A stretch of DNA of 64,000 bases from Amorphophallus konjac (Eukaryota; Streptophyta; Magnoliopsida; Alismatales; Araceae). The notes beneath the pieces are model-generated. The model saw only the letters and a list, made by a program, of their open reading frames with translations. It searched no databases and was not told where the DNA came from. Of the stretch, positions 54,492-64,000 are shown one piece after another. The DNA lies in contig CM040125.1 in assembly GCA_022559845.1 (NCBI GenBank), positions 198,564,102 through 198,628,101 of the forward strand, given 5' to 3'. Position 1 is the stretch's first letter; every line of letters begins with the position of its first letter. The translations under genes were made by a program, and so were the position numbers.

Positions 54492-55440
54492 CCTAAACCA
54501 ATTTTAATTGGTTTAGAAAAGAGAAGAAATGAAAGTTTAGGGGGAGAGGTAAGTGTTTCCAAATACACCAAAGGTGACCACAATCAACGTCCCAGACTTT
54601 TCTTTTTTTTTCTTTTTTTTGTGTTCACTCGGAGGAGAGAAGGAAACTAAGTGGGCGAAAGGTGAACTCCGGGGAACTTAACCGAAACCTCACTCAAAAC
54701 CCAGGATGAGCTCTAGGTACTTCCGATGGTATAACCTGCTTGGCGACCGTGTGAGAATCCACGGTTCGCGAGGACTCACGGAGGTTCCTAATTGGATCGA
54801 ACCAATTACACCAGAGTGGGAATCCTCAGGTGAAGGGCTCAATTCCAACAGGAAGGGTTCCTACAAAGGGGTGATACCGGCTCTTCCGAAACCCAACCAA
54901 CGTTTAACCTGCAAAGATTAACCCCACAATACACAAACAAAACAACAACGAAAGCAAGCTGCCGTAAGGAAATCACAAGAAGAGAGCAGTGGGCGGCCAA
55001 AGGACTGGTCGTTTACTGACCTGGACGGCCAGGTCAAGCGACGCACAAGGGGTAAAGGCAGCCAAAGTGTTTGCCTTCTGGCCAAGGGAAGGGCGGCCAG
55101 ACCGAGGGTCGTCTGGGGCCCAAGGAGGCCAGAGTCATGGTCGCCCAAGAGATGGCCTAGGCGGCCACTGGGTTGGTCGCCCAGAGGCCTAGGCGGCCAG
55201 GGGTTTGGCCTTTTTCTGTCTGACTTTTAGAAGAAGCAAAAATAGAGCTACGTAAACTAAACTATTGTAAATGCATGGCTCAACTATTCTTGGACTTCAA
55301 GCATCAGGAACTCATAGTAGGCATTGGAGGGTCCCACCGTAATCGCCACTTCACTTGTAGGCGTCCGGGAATGTGCTGGATGATATGATTGGTGGTGGGG
55401 CTGATTTGGAGATGGACACCCCGCGTGGTGATCTCCTCAA
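54492..55440 (-). other. E1: leader between 5' LTR and gag
   Basis: No gene. Contains a T/CT run (54598-54620) and a dense GGCGGCCA/TGGTCGCC cluster (54988-55212). I could not identify a convincing primer-binding site; TGGCGATCATG (minus strand, 55502-55492) is one candidate if the LTR ends at 55507. Confidence 0.55.
54988..55212. repeat. GGCGGCCA cluster in E1 leader
   Basis: About ten units of GGCGGCCA, GACGGCCAGG, GGTCGCCC or GGAGGCCAG in 225 bases, in both orientations. Confidence 0.8.
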
Positions 55441-56466
55441 CCATCCCGGGCCTGGGTACCAACAGAGAAACAAATAAAAGCATTAGGAAATCATGATCGC
55501 CAGAGGTGTTTACCTGAACCTCACAGGGATGATGATCGCGGGGAGATGATCCAATAGGAGAAGATGGGGTCCCTCTTCCTCGTCCTCGGTCGGCTAAGGA
55601 CGTGGAGCCCTGCTATGTCCCTTATGCTGAAGTCCTGTTAAACAACATAGCTCAAAGTGAAAGAAGGAAAGAAGCCATTAATAAAGTGATAAATGTAGCA
55701 TCTACTCTAATGAGAACTAGAAAAGCGGGAATGATGGCGGCAAGATTACCTGTGGGTGGTGGGAAGGAGGGATGGCCGAGACTTTCGACCACCCACCTCC
55801 CCGTTTGTTTTGGAAGGAAACCTCTAAATGTAGGAGCTAAAGGGATTATGCTATATGCATATGCAATGTACATACCAGGAAACCGTGATGTAAGAGGTGG
55901 AGAATAAGAGTTCCGAAATTCAAACCAGATCAAAGGCACAGGAGGAAGATGACCGGCGCGGCTCTCTTCTCACCCTCCGGGCAATAATCCACCGAATACT
56001 CCGCTCCAGATCTCCTCTCCTTAGTCCTCGTCGTCCCCCCCCCCCCTCATCCATCTTGGGAACTGGTGGTTTTGTTCTTCCCCATTGGAGGCTTGAGATC
56101 GTAGGGGAAAATCATGGAAAACGAGGGGGAGAACGTGCTCACGAACCGAGCCACGTTTGCTAACCAAGTAAAACTAGGAGGGTGGCCATCGACTTGGCCT
56201 TCCTCAAGGGGAGGGTGGCCAGCTCTTTGGCCACCCAGCTGGGGAGGGCGACCAACAGTCTGGCCGCCCAGGATCAGGGGCGGTAAACTCTTTGGCCACC
56301 CAGACCATGGTCCTTGGGCCCCTAAATGGACGAGGCCCAATAGCTTCAAGGCTACGGGCTGGGCTTTAAAACTCAGGACAGAGATAAACCAAGTGCAACA
56401 ATTAAGCGTCATTCAGATGAAAGTCCATTGGGGATCTGTGGGGATGTCCGAAATTAGGCGTCTACA
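55441..56466 (-). repeat. E1 5' LTR
   Basis: The minus-strand start at 56466 is TGTAGACGCCTAATTTCGG. It matches the split left LTR over its length. The inner end is not fixed (55507 if it ends ...GTAAACA, or beyond 55441). GGTGGCCA/TGGCCACC motifs lie at 56180-56300. No clear TATA box. Confidence 0.8.
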
Positions 56467-56846
56467 ATAGGTAAGAGATACTCAAGAGGTGAGGTTGATC
56501 AGACTTTGTTCACTAAGGTAAACAAAAAAGATATACTTGTTGTTCAAATTTATGTAGATGATATAGTCTTTGAATAAACTAAGGCTTCTATGTGTGAAGA
56601 ATTTTCAAAATTAATGATAGATGAATTTGAAATGAGCTTAATGGGAGAACTGAAGTTTTTCCTTGGTTTGTAGGTAAATCAAACTTCAGAAGGAAGCTTC
56701 ATCACACAGTCCAAGTACATCAGAGACCTATTGAAGAAATACAAGTTAGAAAATATCAAGGGAATAACTGCACCTATGGGCACATCAACTAATCTTGATG
56801 CTAACCCAAAAGGTAAAATGGTTGACACCAAACTGTATAGAGGTAT
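56467..56846 (+). pseudogene. SIRE-type Ty1/copia RT, C-terminal part
   Basis: RYSRGEVDQTLFTKVNKKDI, VVQIYVDDIVF (catalytic YVDD 56551-56562), EFEMSLMGELKFFLGL, stop, SKYIRDLLKKYKLENIKGIT and KMVDTKLYRG, the sequence order of SIRE/Maximus RT. Stops at about 56574 and 56671. The frame is cut at TATAGAGGTAT by solo LTR S and resumes at 58809 with ATGATCGGATCT. Upstream pol is absent, replaced by E1. Confidence 0.88.
56842..56846. repeat. Target-site duplication of S, left copy (GGTAT)
   Basis: Equals 58809-58813. Removing S plus one copy restores the copia frame. Confidence 0.93.
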
Positions 56847-57304
56847 TGTTGAGTTATGGTTTTGATGATTGTTGTGATTGTTAAGTTATGGTTTTGATGA
56901 TAACTAAACTTAATGTGTGATTAACCGATGATAACTAAACTTGTGGTTGATTGCTCATGCTCTTGTTATCTATGTATGGTTGAGATGGCAAATGGCAACG
57001 GTTACATGGTCTTGATCCTTGGTTTGCATATGTTGGTTTTACAAGAGGCAAGAGGTTTCATAACCTCTTTAATGTCAACAAGCATGGCATTAACCCTGAC
57101 TATCTTGCATGCAGGATCAAACTCATAGCAATCACATGGTGAACCAAAACTCTGCTCCTCTACAATCCAAAACAGGTGGTATGTGTCATTTATTGTCAAG
57201 AACCATTGGTGAGACTCTTACCTTGTCTTAGCATCGATCTCACCTTGTGTATCTCATATATACACCTCATTCATGCACATTAAAACATGAAACCCTTCTG
57301 GCCA

Positions 57305-57339
57305 TCGTGCGCCCTCGCCCGCGGATCGACCTGCGCGGT
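57305..57339. other. 34-bp block shared with Ty3-type LTR A
   Basis: CGTGCGCCCTCGC and GGATCGACCTGCGCGGT are joined by a few bases, with one mismatch to 15627-15661. Confidence 0.85.
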
Positions 57340-57354
57340 CAGGTGGCATGACTC

Positions 57355-57510
57355 CGGTCGACCTGAAATAACAGAATGCAACCTTCCATAGTCTGTCACA
57401 GTGGCGGTCGACCGCCCCTCCAATCCCGGTCGACCGGAAATCCCAGGGACCAGCCTTCTACAGGTTTCTTAGTGGCGGTCGACCGCCAGCCCCTGCCGGT
57501 CGACCGCCAG
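57355..57510. repeat. CGGTCGACC palindrome cluster
   Basis: Five copies of CCGGTCGACC or GCGGTCGACCGCC within about 155 bases, in U3 upstream of the TATA box. Confidence 0.85.
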
Positions 57511-57647
57511 CCCCGAGCTGCCCAACATTGTTGACTTTTTGTGACTTCGAGGAAAGCCCTTACTCTTGATATTGTTTAATCCCAAAGCCACTAAACCCTC
57601 CAGAATTTGTGGATCTGGTCTAGGGCTTGTCCATCGACCTTCCAAGG

Positions 57648-57656
57648 GTTATAAAA
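57648..57656 (+). promoter_or_regulatory. TATA box of LTR S
   Basis: TTATAAAAA after CCAAGGG, followed about 30 bases later by CATAACCC. Confidence 0.6.
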
Positions 57657-58129
57657 ACATCCTATTAGAGTCATAACCCTAACCAACCAAGAGGGCTTCA
57701 AGGGAGATCAAGGTGGAGGCTGTCCAAGGTGAAAGGAGAGGGTACTGTAGCTCCGTGAACAGTACTTTGTGCAGCAAGATTTCCATCCTTCCTCAACACA
57801 TTGAAGGTAAATCTGAAGCCAATATACTTCCATTCAAGTGAAGAGACAAGCAAGCATTCAAGGAAGATCAAGGAAAGGCTATCCAAGGAGAAAGAAGAAA
57901 AGAAGCAAGCAAGCAAGCACAGATTCAAGAAGAGGATGCTCAAGGTGAAAGGATAAAGCTTTCCAAGGTCCATTCAAGCTTAGTTTGAAGCCATTCAAGC
58001 AAAGAAGGAATCAATGCCAGATCTGCATCATACACCTAGGGGGAGCCTAAATCAGGAGCATTCTAAACTGTGATTTATTTGTTTTGATGTCTTGTGCTTT
58101 GAGTTTCAAATTTGTGTTTCTTATAAACT

Positions 58130-58440
58130 ACAAACTCGTGTGTTGTGTGGATCGTTGTTGGATCCGTGGTCGTGTGTGTGTGTCGTATTTGATTCGTGTG
58201 TGTGCGTGGATCTTCCTAGATCTGCGTTTGTGTGTGTGTGGGTCTTTTAGATCCATTCTGTCTCGTGTGTGTGGATTGATGCACTTGTGGCAGCAAGTGT
58301 GTGTGTTGTTGATCCGGTTGTTGGATCGTGTTGGAGACCTCGTCTCCGTGTGTGGGTGTGTGTGTCTGTGTGTTGGGGCGCATCCCCGTGTGTGTGTGTA
58401 GGCGTCGTCCTGCGTGTGTGGTTGGAGCGTCGTCTCCGTT
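58130..58440. repeat. GT-rich low-complexity tract in S
   Basis: Repeated CGTGTGTGTG phrases with TTGGATC and GATCCGT interspersed. The Cys/Val-rich plus-strand frames here are by-products. Confidence 0.8.
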
Positions 58441-58808
58441 TAGGGATTTATCCCTGAGTAAAGCCTCACCGGGTTTGGTGAAGGGTGGACGTAGGATTGC
58501 TGTAGTTGCATCCGAACCACCTTAAAAACTGCTGTGCATTGTGCTTGTATTGTGTGATTTGCTTCATTTCCTCTATCTCCATTCTACATAAACGTTAGTT
58601 TAAATTGTTGTTCTGGATTTATCTTCGTATATCTTGCATAATCTATATCTTATCATATAAAGTTTGATAAATCCAATTTGTGTTCAAATAGCTTTGACTC
58701 TCTTAACTAGCTTTGTATCACATATTTTATAAAAGGCCAAAAGTTTTCTTAAAATTGGTAAACACCCAATTCACCCCCCTCTTGGGTGTCATTGATCGCG
58801 GGACTTCA

Positions 58809-59460
58809 GGTATGATCGGATCTCTTTTATATCTTACTGCATCTCGTCCGGATATACAGTTTTCAGTATGTTTATGTGCTAGATTTCAAGCTAGTCCTAA
58901 GGAGTCTCACATGAGTGCAGTGAAAAGAATTTTTAGGTATCTATCAGGCACCCTTGATTTGGGTCTATGGTATCCTGCTAGGTGTGAGCTTGATCTTATA
59001 GCTTACACTAATGCAGATTATGCAGGGTGTAGGATAGATAGAAAGAGCACTAGTGGGTATTGTCAATATTTCGGTGGTGGTCTAGTATCTTGGGCATTTA
59101 AGAAGCAACACACTATTGCTCTATCCACTACTGAGGCTGAGTATGTCGCAGTAGGAAATTGTACAGCCCAAGTACTCTAGATAAAGCATCAACTTATTGA
59201 CTATCACATGAAATTAGGATGTGTTCCAATTCTGTGTGATAATACCAGTGCTATTTCACTAACTAAAAATCATGTTCATCACTCTAGGACTAAGCACATT
59301 GAAATAAAACATAACTTCTTGAGAGATGAAGTAAGAATGAAATCAAGTTTAACTTTATTGAATCAGAAAAATAAATTGCTGACATATTTACTAAACCTCT
59401 TGGGAATGAAAGGTTTAAATTTTTAAGAGAGAACTAGGTTTATGTAAATTTCAGCATGAT
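58809..59460 (+). pseudogene. SIRE-type Ty1/copia RNase H
   Basis: MIGSLLYLTASRPDIQFSVC, ESHMSAVKRIFRYLSGTLDL, DLIAYTNADYAGCRIDRKST, LVSWAFKKQHTIALSTTEAE, stop at 59178 (a Trp in relatives), ILCDNTSAISLTKNHVHHSR and KHIEIKHNFLRDEV, then, after a shift, a TAA and IADIFTKPLGNERFKFL. This is the complete copia RNase H order, with the TKPL end of pol. Same element as 56467-56846. Confidence 0.9.
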
Positions 59461-61211
59461 GAATGATTTCTTAATTTCATTCTTGTCAGAAATAAATGGT
59501 TTCTCTATGATGAGTTCTGTGCATTGGATTCATTCTATCACATGATGTCAATGGTCAGTGATCATTATTTCAGAATACGTCATGCATTGTGTCATCTTGA
59601 TGATAGAGGTATATCAAATGGTATGATGATAGAAGGACATATTTATTATGTCTAAAAACCCATACTATGTGTAGAGGTCGATCCTCCGCCAAGTACCCTG
59701 AGTCAAGAGTTTTTCTGAGTCCTTCACTCCACATGTCACAATGTTGTGTCTACATATCAATGCATATAGACAGGGGAAGTTTTTTGCATGATGATAGGGA
59801 GAGTTCGTAGTAAATTTGAGACAAATCTAGTTCATTACATAATGTGATATTTCTTCAGTCCAGATTCAAATTCTGTCAATTCTGACTTTGTTCTCCTGAT
59901 CAATGGAAATTCTTATCAACTCTTTACTGAAATCTCAGTGGCACATTGTCACTAAGCATTCCTTAGTATCAGGTCTCTCTGACATACTCAAATATTTTCA
60001 TCCCTTGATATAATTCTCTTAAAAGTTTTTGCAATTCTGTGCCTCTGAAATAATGACAGTCTGAAAACCAGTTCATCATTCTAAGCTACTAAAATCAAAA
60101 ATCTTCTCTTATAAGAATCCTTTATTGTTTCATGAATGAACTGATGGTTTAAACTTAATAAATTTTAGAGTCTAAAGACTGAATTCAATGAACTGGGTTG
60201 TTTATGACAATTTATAGCTCTCAACCATTTCTCTCATAATATGTCTGATAAAGTCTTCAAATATCTAAAAATTCTTGGATTAATAATTTCTTGGTTGAGA
60301 AACTTGAAATGTGTATTATTTTTAAACAAGTCTTTCTATAAACACAAAGGGCAACAAGGTTATAAAAATAAGTCAAAATATGAATAGGCAAAGCAATGAT
60401 TGAATGCACTAAGAAACAGGGTACTTCATCAAAGTAATGGAGAAAAACTCATGTCATGAAGTGCTTCAAGTTATCTCTGTTCTAAGATCAAAACAGTATG
60501 GATAGCTTCATTGAGTAACTAGGGGTACTGGTGTCTAATAAACGTGTACCTTTAAGCAAAAGGTGTAAACTATTTCTACTGTTTTGATATATGAAATAGG
60601 ATGGTATATTTTGATGAGCAACTAGGGGTACTGGCGTCTAATCAACGTGTACCCTTATGTCAAAAGACAGATTATACCTAACTGTTCAAAATTCTTGAAA
60701 TAAAAAGATAATTTTTTTGCTGTAACCCTAAAGTGAAAATTCAGAAATGTCAAATTATTTAACCTCAATACATATCCTAGTCACTCCTAAAGAAATTTAC
60801 TGATTTTTGAGTAAGTATGATATAGTAAGACCTAATCCTTCATGTTTAATGTGGTTCTTGTTTATTGCTATTAAAGGTTATTGCAGACTTATTCAAGAGT
60901 CTAGTGGATACACTCTAATTTTTATTACTCTTAAACCAGAATTCTATCAAGACTGCAGTACATATAATCTTATATCTGAAGAATTTGAGCTATGTATGCT
61001 TCGCTTAATGAACTATCACTCAGAATGTCAATCAAACTTCTCTTGTTCCTTCCTACTTCTTGATGCTATCCTTTCTTTCCTTATCTCTATCATTTCCTTG
61101 TTTGCTGATGGCAAAGGGGGAGAATATATGCAAAAGGAAGGAGAAATTTATGATGGGGTATGCAAAGGGGGGAGAAATGTTTTTTCATGATTATTGGATT
61201 TGGAAAATGGT
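59461..61211 (+). mobile_element. SIRE element, region between pol and 3' LTR
   Basis: Non-coding or too decayed to read. SIRE elements often have a long 3' region (sometimes env-like) here, but no membrane protein can be recognised. Purine tracts GGCAAAGGGGGAGAATA (61110) and CAAAGGGGGGAGAAA (61163) precede the main PPT. A 34-bp repeat occurs at 60517 and 60620. Confidence 0.5.
60517..60653. repeat. Two copies of a 34-bp direct repeat
   Basis: AACTAGGGGTACTGG(T/C)GTC...AACGTGTACC at 60517-60551 and 60620-60653. Confidence 0.85.
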
Positions 61212-61223
61212 AAAAGGGGGAGA
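61212..61223 (+). other. Polypurine tract of SIRE element
   Basis: AAAAGGGGGAGA, typical of the SIRE PPT, followed after one base by TGTCTGAATTG. Confidence 0.6.
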
Positions 61224-61224
61224 C

Positions 61225-61370
61225 TGTCTGAATTGTTGTGTCAGTATCCATGCATGTCTATGGTAAGTTGCTTATATGTGCACATGTGTCTACTTGTATG
61301 CTTTTCACTACATTGCTGAACTTAATTGTACTTGACTTTTATTCTTGCATGTAGTATCCCGACTAATTAT
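61225..61370 (+). repeat. Possible start of SIRE 3' LTR, truncated
   Basis: Starts TGTCTGAATTGTTGTGTCAG after the PPT and runs until composition changes to very AT-rich near 61370. No end or second copy is seen. Confidence 0.35.
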
Positions 61371-62990
61371 AGGACTAAATTAGAAATAAAAATATATTTT
61401 TACAATAAAAATGAAATAATATGTATAAATTATTCTTGTAAATTAAGTTTGATATTTTAGAATAAATAATAAAGAATTTAGATAATTATTTATGTAAATA
61501 AATAAAAGAGAGATCAGTTAAAATAAATAAATAAATAATTAATTAATGATTCGATTAAATTAAGAATCAATAGACTAAAAAGGAACCCATCTAATTATGT
61601 AATTATCCATTTGTTTCTTTATAACATACACATTATTAATATAAACTCAATTTGCTATTTAGAATATTTTAATGTGGATTACCAAAAACAAAAAAAATAT
61701 TAATTTAATGACATCTTATCCTCTTAAAAGGATCTAAAATAAAAAACATAAATAAAAGATGCAATAGTATTATAATATGAATTCCCTCATTTAGGTTAGT
61801 TAATTAATAATATTATTAACAAATGTTATATTATGCTCATGTTTCACGTATAGAACCTCTTGGAAATATTATAAGATAATAACCAAAGAAGTTTTTTTTA
61901 AAAAAAAGAGATAATATTGTAAAATAATATTATCACAATTTAATAATGAGGTGTTTAAAGATTTATTTAATTTATAGAATCCCTCAAATAGATTTTTGAA
62001 ATGTATATTTAAATTGTCAAAAAAAATAAACTCTAAAGATGAAGGGTAATAATTATCACATTCAAATTGTTATTAGCTGATGAATAATATTTTGTCCAAC
62101 GACTTTATGATTATTAGTGCTTTTAATTTAAGAGAGCACTCAAGTATATTTACGAAAATAAACAAAGATAAAATTAATAAATAAGAAATAATGATAAATT
62201 AATAAATAAGAAATAATGAGTTAGTATGATTAAGTTAAATAAAGATAACACTCACAAAGTATGATATAATATTTAGGTATATTCTCTTTAAAATATTTAA
62301 GAAAAGTAAATAAAAGTTAAGAAAGATGAGTGTTCATTTAATTGATAAAACTCTTTAAAGATATATATAAATAAATACTTGTAAAAAATATTAGTAGATT
62401 ATATATTTGTTAATAATTAAATTATTTCCTTTGTATCACATGACACTTGCAGGATAAAAATATAATATGATCTTAAATAGATTATATTTAATCGCTAATC
62501 AAGAGTTATAAAAAAATATAAATAGTATATATAAACTTGAAAATAATAATATTATTAATAGATAACATATGCATGCACTTAATAAGGTTAAAAAATAAAT
62601 AAATAAAGTATTTTCGATGGACTTTTATTTCCTTTAAATCTCTTGGTTATTAGATCCTTAGGGTGATCGGTGTTGGGATAGATAGATTAGACCGATTAAG
62701 AATCAAGTTTTTAGAAGAGTTCTTTTGGCTTGATTAGATTTTGATTGGATTTGGGTTTGAGATTAAATTATATAATTATTACCTTGACTACCTTACATAA
62801 TATTAAACCTAAATAATCATCCAGATATACCCTAAATCTAATTTAGATATGAGGAGACTTAGAGTCACGGTGACTGTTACATGGGAAATAGGTTGGCTTG
62901 ACTTTTAGAGATCTACCGTAGGTGTGAGATTTGGGTTATCTTCCAATTGAATTAGTTAAGTAAGACTCTTTAGACATGAATCCTAATAAG
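61371..62990. other. AT-rich sequence without a recognisable gene
   Basis: Long runs of A and T with AATAAATAAAT and TTAATAATA phrases. Frames are short. No repeat boundary or RNA gene is visible. Confidence 0.6.
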
Positions 62991-63014
62991 ATTGGCTAGG
63001 GTTCGGTTGTTACC

Positions 63015-63024
63015 CTATATATAA
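63015..63024 (+). promoter_or_regulatory. Possible TATA box
   Basis: CTATATATAA preceded by GTTGTTACC and followed by CTCCTTACACCC. The next 180 bp include GGGTCGAAGAGAGAAAG and a donor-like AAGGTAGGTTTT at 63230. Either the promoter of an LTR or of a host gene outside the window. Confidence 0.35.
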
Positions 63025-64000
63025 CTCCTTACACCCTCCTACGATCTCCTTTAACCCAAAATTAAACTCAAACCACCCATCTTTGAAGGCGGCTGCAACA
63101 GGGAAGGGTAGTTCGTGTGAAGTCTTGTTCGTGGGTCGAAGAGAGAAAGAAGGCGGTCTAGGTAGCCGAAGGAAGAATAATAAGATGGATTCGCAAGGGG
63201 TAAGATCGTGAGAGCATTCTTCGGTCTTAAGGTAGGTTTTCTCACTCAAGCCTCAAGTATAAAAAATTTGAATTTTAATCTCTTATTCTTGCAAATCGGA
63301 TTGCCAATAAACCTACAAAAACGAGCATATTTCCTAGCAATTTTGATCATCTTTTTCCCCTTTGTTTTGCTAATCTTAAACCTACAAATCTGAAGTTGAA
63401 AAGCCAGCCGAACCATAGCCTTTCAATCCCTGCCAATCGACCTTTTAAAACCTGCAATCTATCTACTTTAAACTTGATTTTCTGATCCTTCTAAACTTGG
63501 AAACTTGAGGATTTAAAACCAACACAACCACCCTCTATTTTTGTTAATCTTAAACCTGAGAGTTTGAAGTTTAAAACACAGCACAACGTGACCCTCCAAA
63601 CCTGTCCATCGGACCTTTAAAATTTGCAAACTCGGAGGTTTAATCCTGTATAAAACAAGCCCATGTTTCCTGTGTTTTAATCTCCTTTTTAAGCTGCAAA
63701 TTTGAGGTTTAAAATCTGAAGTTCTGATATCTTTTAACCCTTTAAAAATAGCTTTAAAACACCGTCTCTTAACCCTTCTAAACCTGATATTCCATTCTTT
63801 TTTTTTTACACCTACATCAACAGAGCTTAACAGCTACCGTTCTTATCCATGTTAACCCTGCTATTCGGGTCAACTTTTAAACTTACAATTTTTTCCTATA
63901 AACTTGCTTATGATGCTTTTAAACCTGCACTGTTATTCTTCAAAATTGTGGTTTTGATTATTTTACACTTTCAAACTTGGGGATTTTAAAACCAAAAAAA
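63025..64000. other. AT-rich sequence with recurrent AAACCTG phrases
   Basis: About fifteen loose copies of TTTAAACCTG(C/A) or AAACTTG...GAGGTTTAAA at 63260-63990. No reading frame with a domain. It may be U5 or leader of an LTR element, or an intron. Confidence 0.4.

Larger units (their letters stand above)
35218..56466 (-). mobile_element. Element E1: Tat-like Ty3/gypsy element, minus strand, lacks integrase
   Basis: On the minus strand: 5' LTR (from 56466, TGTAGACGCC), leader, gag with a zinc-knuckle-like motif, protease, G-patch-like linker, RT, RNase H, start of a second RNase H, then (reading opposite) a multi-exon PMD/coiled-coil gene and a second PMD gene, PPT (41574-41564) and 3' LTR. 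The 3' LTR is split by B and followed on the left by F. The element lies in SIRE copia pol at its right edge. Missing integrase makes this copy non-autonomous. Confidence 0.85.
56847..58808 (+). mobile_element. Solo LTR S, SIRE/Maximus copia type, 1962 bp
   Basis: TG...CA ends (TGTTGAGTTATGG to GCGGGACTTCA) with TSD GGTAT. The 3' part has CCCAATTCACCCCCCTCTTG, a phrase common near the end of SIRE-type LTRs. TATA box at 57648. It contains a CGGTCGACCG cluster, the 34-bp block shared with A, and a GT-rich tract. It is inserted into another SIRE copy. Confidence 0.9.

Noticed and set aside
58084..58525. Cys/Val-rich plus-strand frames
   Set aside because: By-products of the GT-rich tract in solo LTR S.

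Overview
The window is repeat-rich flowering-plant nuclear DNA. I find no intact host gene and no rRNA, tRNA or CRISPR locus. Nearly everything that can be assigned is LTR retrotransposon sequence, mostly Ty3/gypsy (one chromovirus and several Tat/Ogre-like elements) plus one SIRE-type Ty1/copia element. The elements are nested in one another. Four insertions have exact 5-bp target-site duplications (TSDs). The species cannot be named from this sequence.

Layout. 0-3.6 kb: AT microsatellite, GC-rich stretch, an LTR-like fragment and a minus-strand Del/Tekay-like LTR end. 3643-11646: element J, a complete non-autonomous chromovirus-like element on the minus strand (TSD GAAGC) that cut into element H. 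11652-14796: H, a decayed Tat-like pol on the plus strand. 14797-20285: LTR-like element D, split by solo LTR A (14851-18032, TSD GGGGG); D carries an array of TGTAYAGACTT units. 20286 to about 29.8 kb: element G, a plus-strand Tat-like element with pol including two RNase H domains, an antisense plant-mobile-domain (PMD) gene, polypurine tract (PPT) and 3' LTR. 29.85-35.2 kb: the 3' part of element F, again with an antisense PMD reading frame, a PPT and a 3.7-kb LTR (C). 35.2-56.5 kb: element E1, a minus-strand Tat-like element whose 3' LTR was split by solo LTR B (36018-41302, TSD GGAGG). It keeps gag, protease (PR), reverse transcriptase (RT) and RNase H (RH), lacks integrase (IN), and carries two antisense PMD genes with introns. 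56.5-61.4 kb: SIRE-type copia pol, split by solo LTR S (56847-58808, TSD GGTAT). 61.4-64 kb: AT-rich DNA and one TATA-containing, LTR-like or promoter-like stretch.

How the parts relate. No element is fully coding: pol frames carry many TAG/TGA/TAA stops and frameshifts. G, F and E1 share one plan: sense pol (seen in G and E1), then a PMD gene on the opposite strand, then a PPT ending in GGGGCAT(T/C), then the 3' LTR. The PMD genes of G and E1 share a phase-0 intron just before the domain. Each repeat family also carries its own short GC-rich or palindromic motif in clusters: GGCGCGCCGG in A/B/C, GGCGGCCA in E1, CGGTC/GACCG in G, CGGTCGACCG in S and TGTAYAGACTT in D. A 34-bp block is shared almost exactly between a Ty3-type LTR (A) and a copia-type LTR (S). 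These three patterns are the most unusual content of the window.
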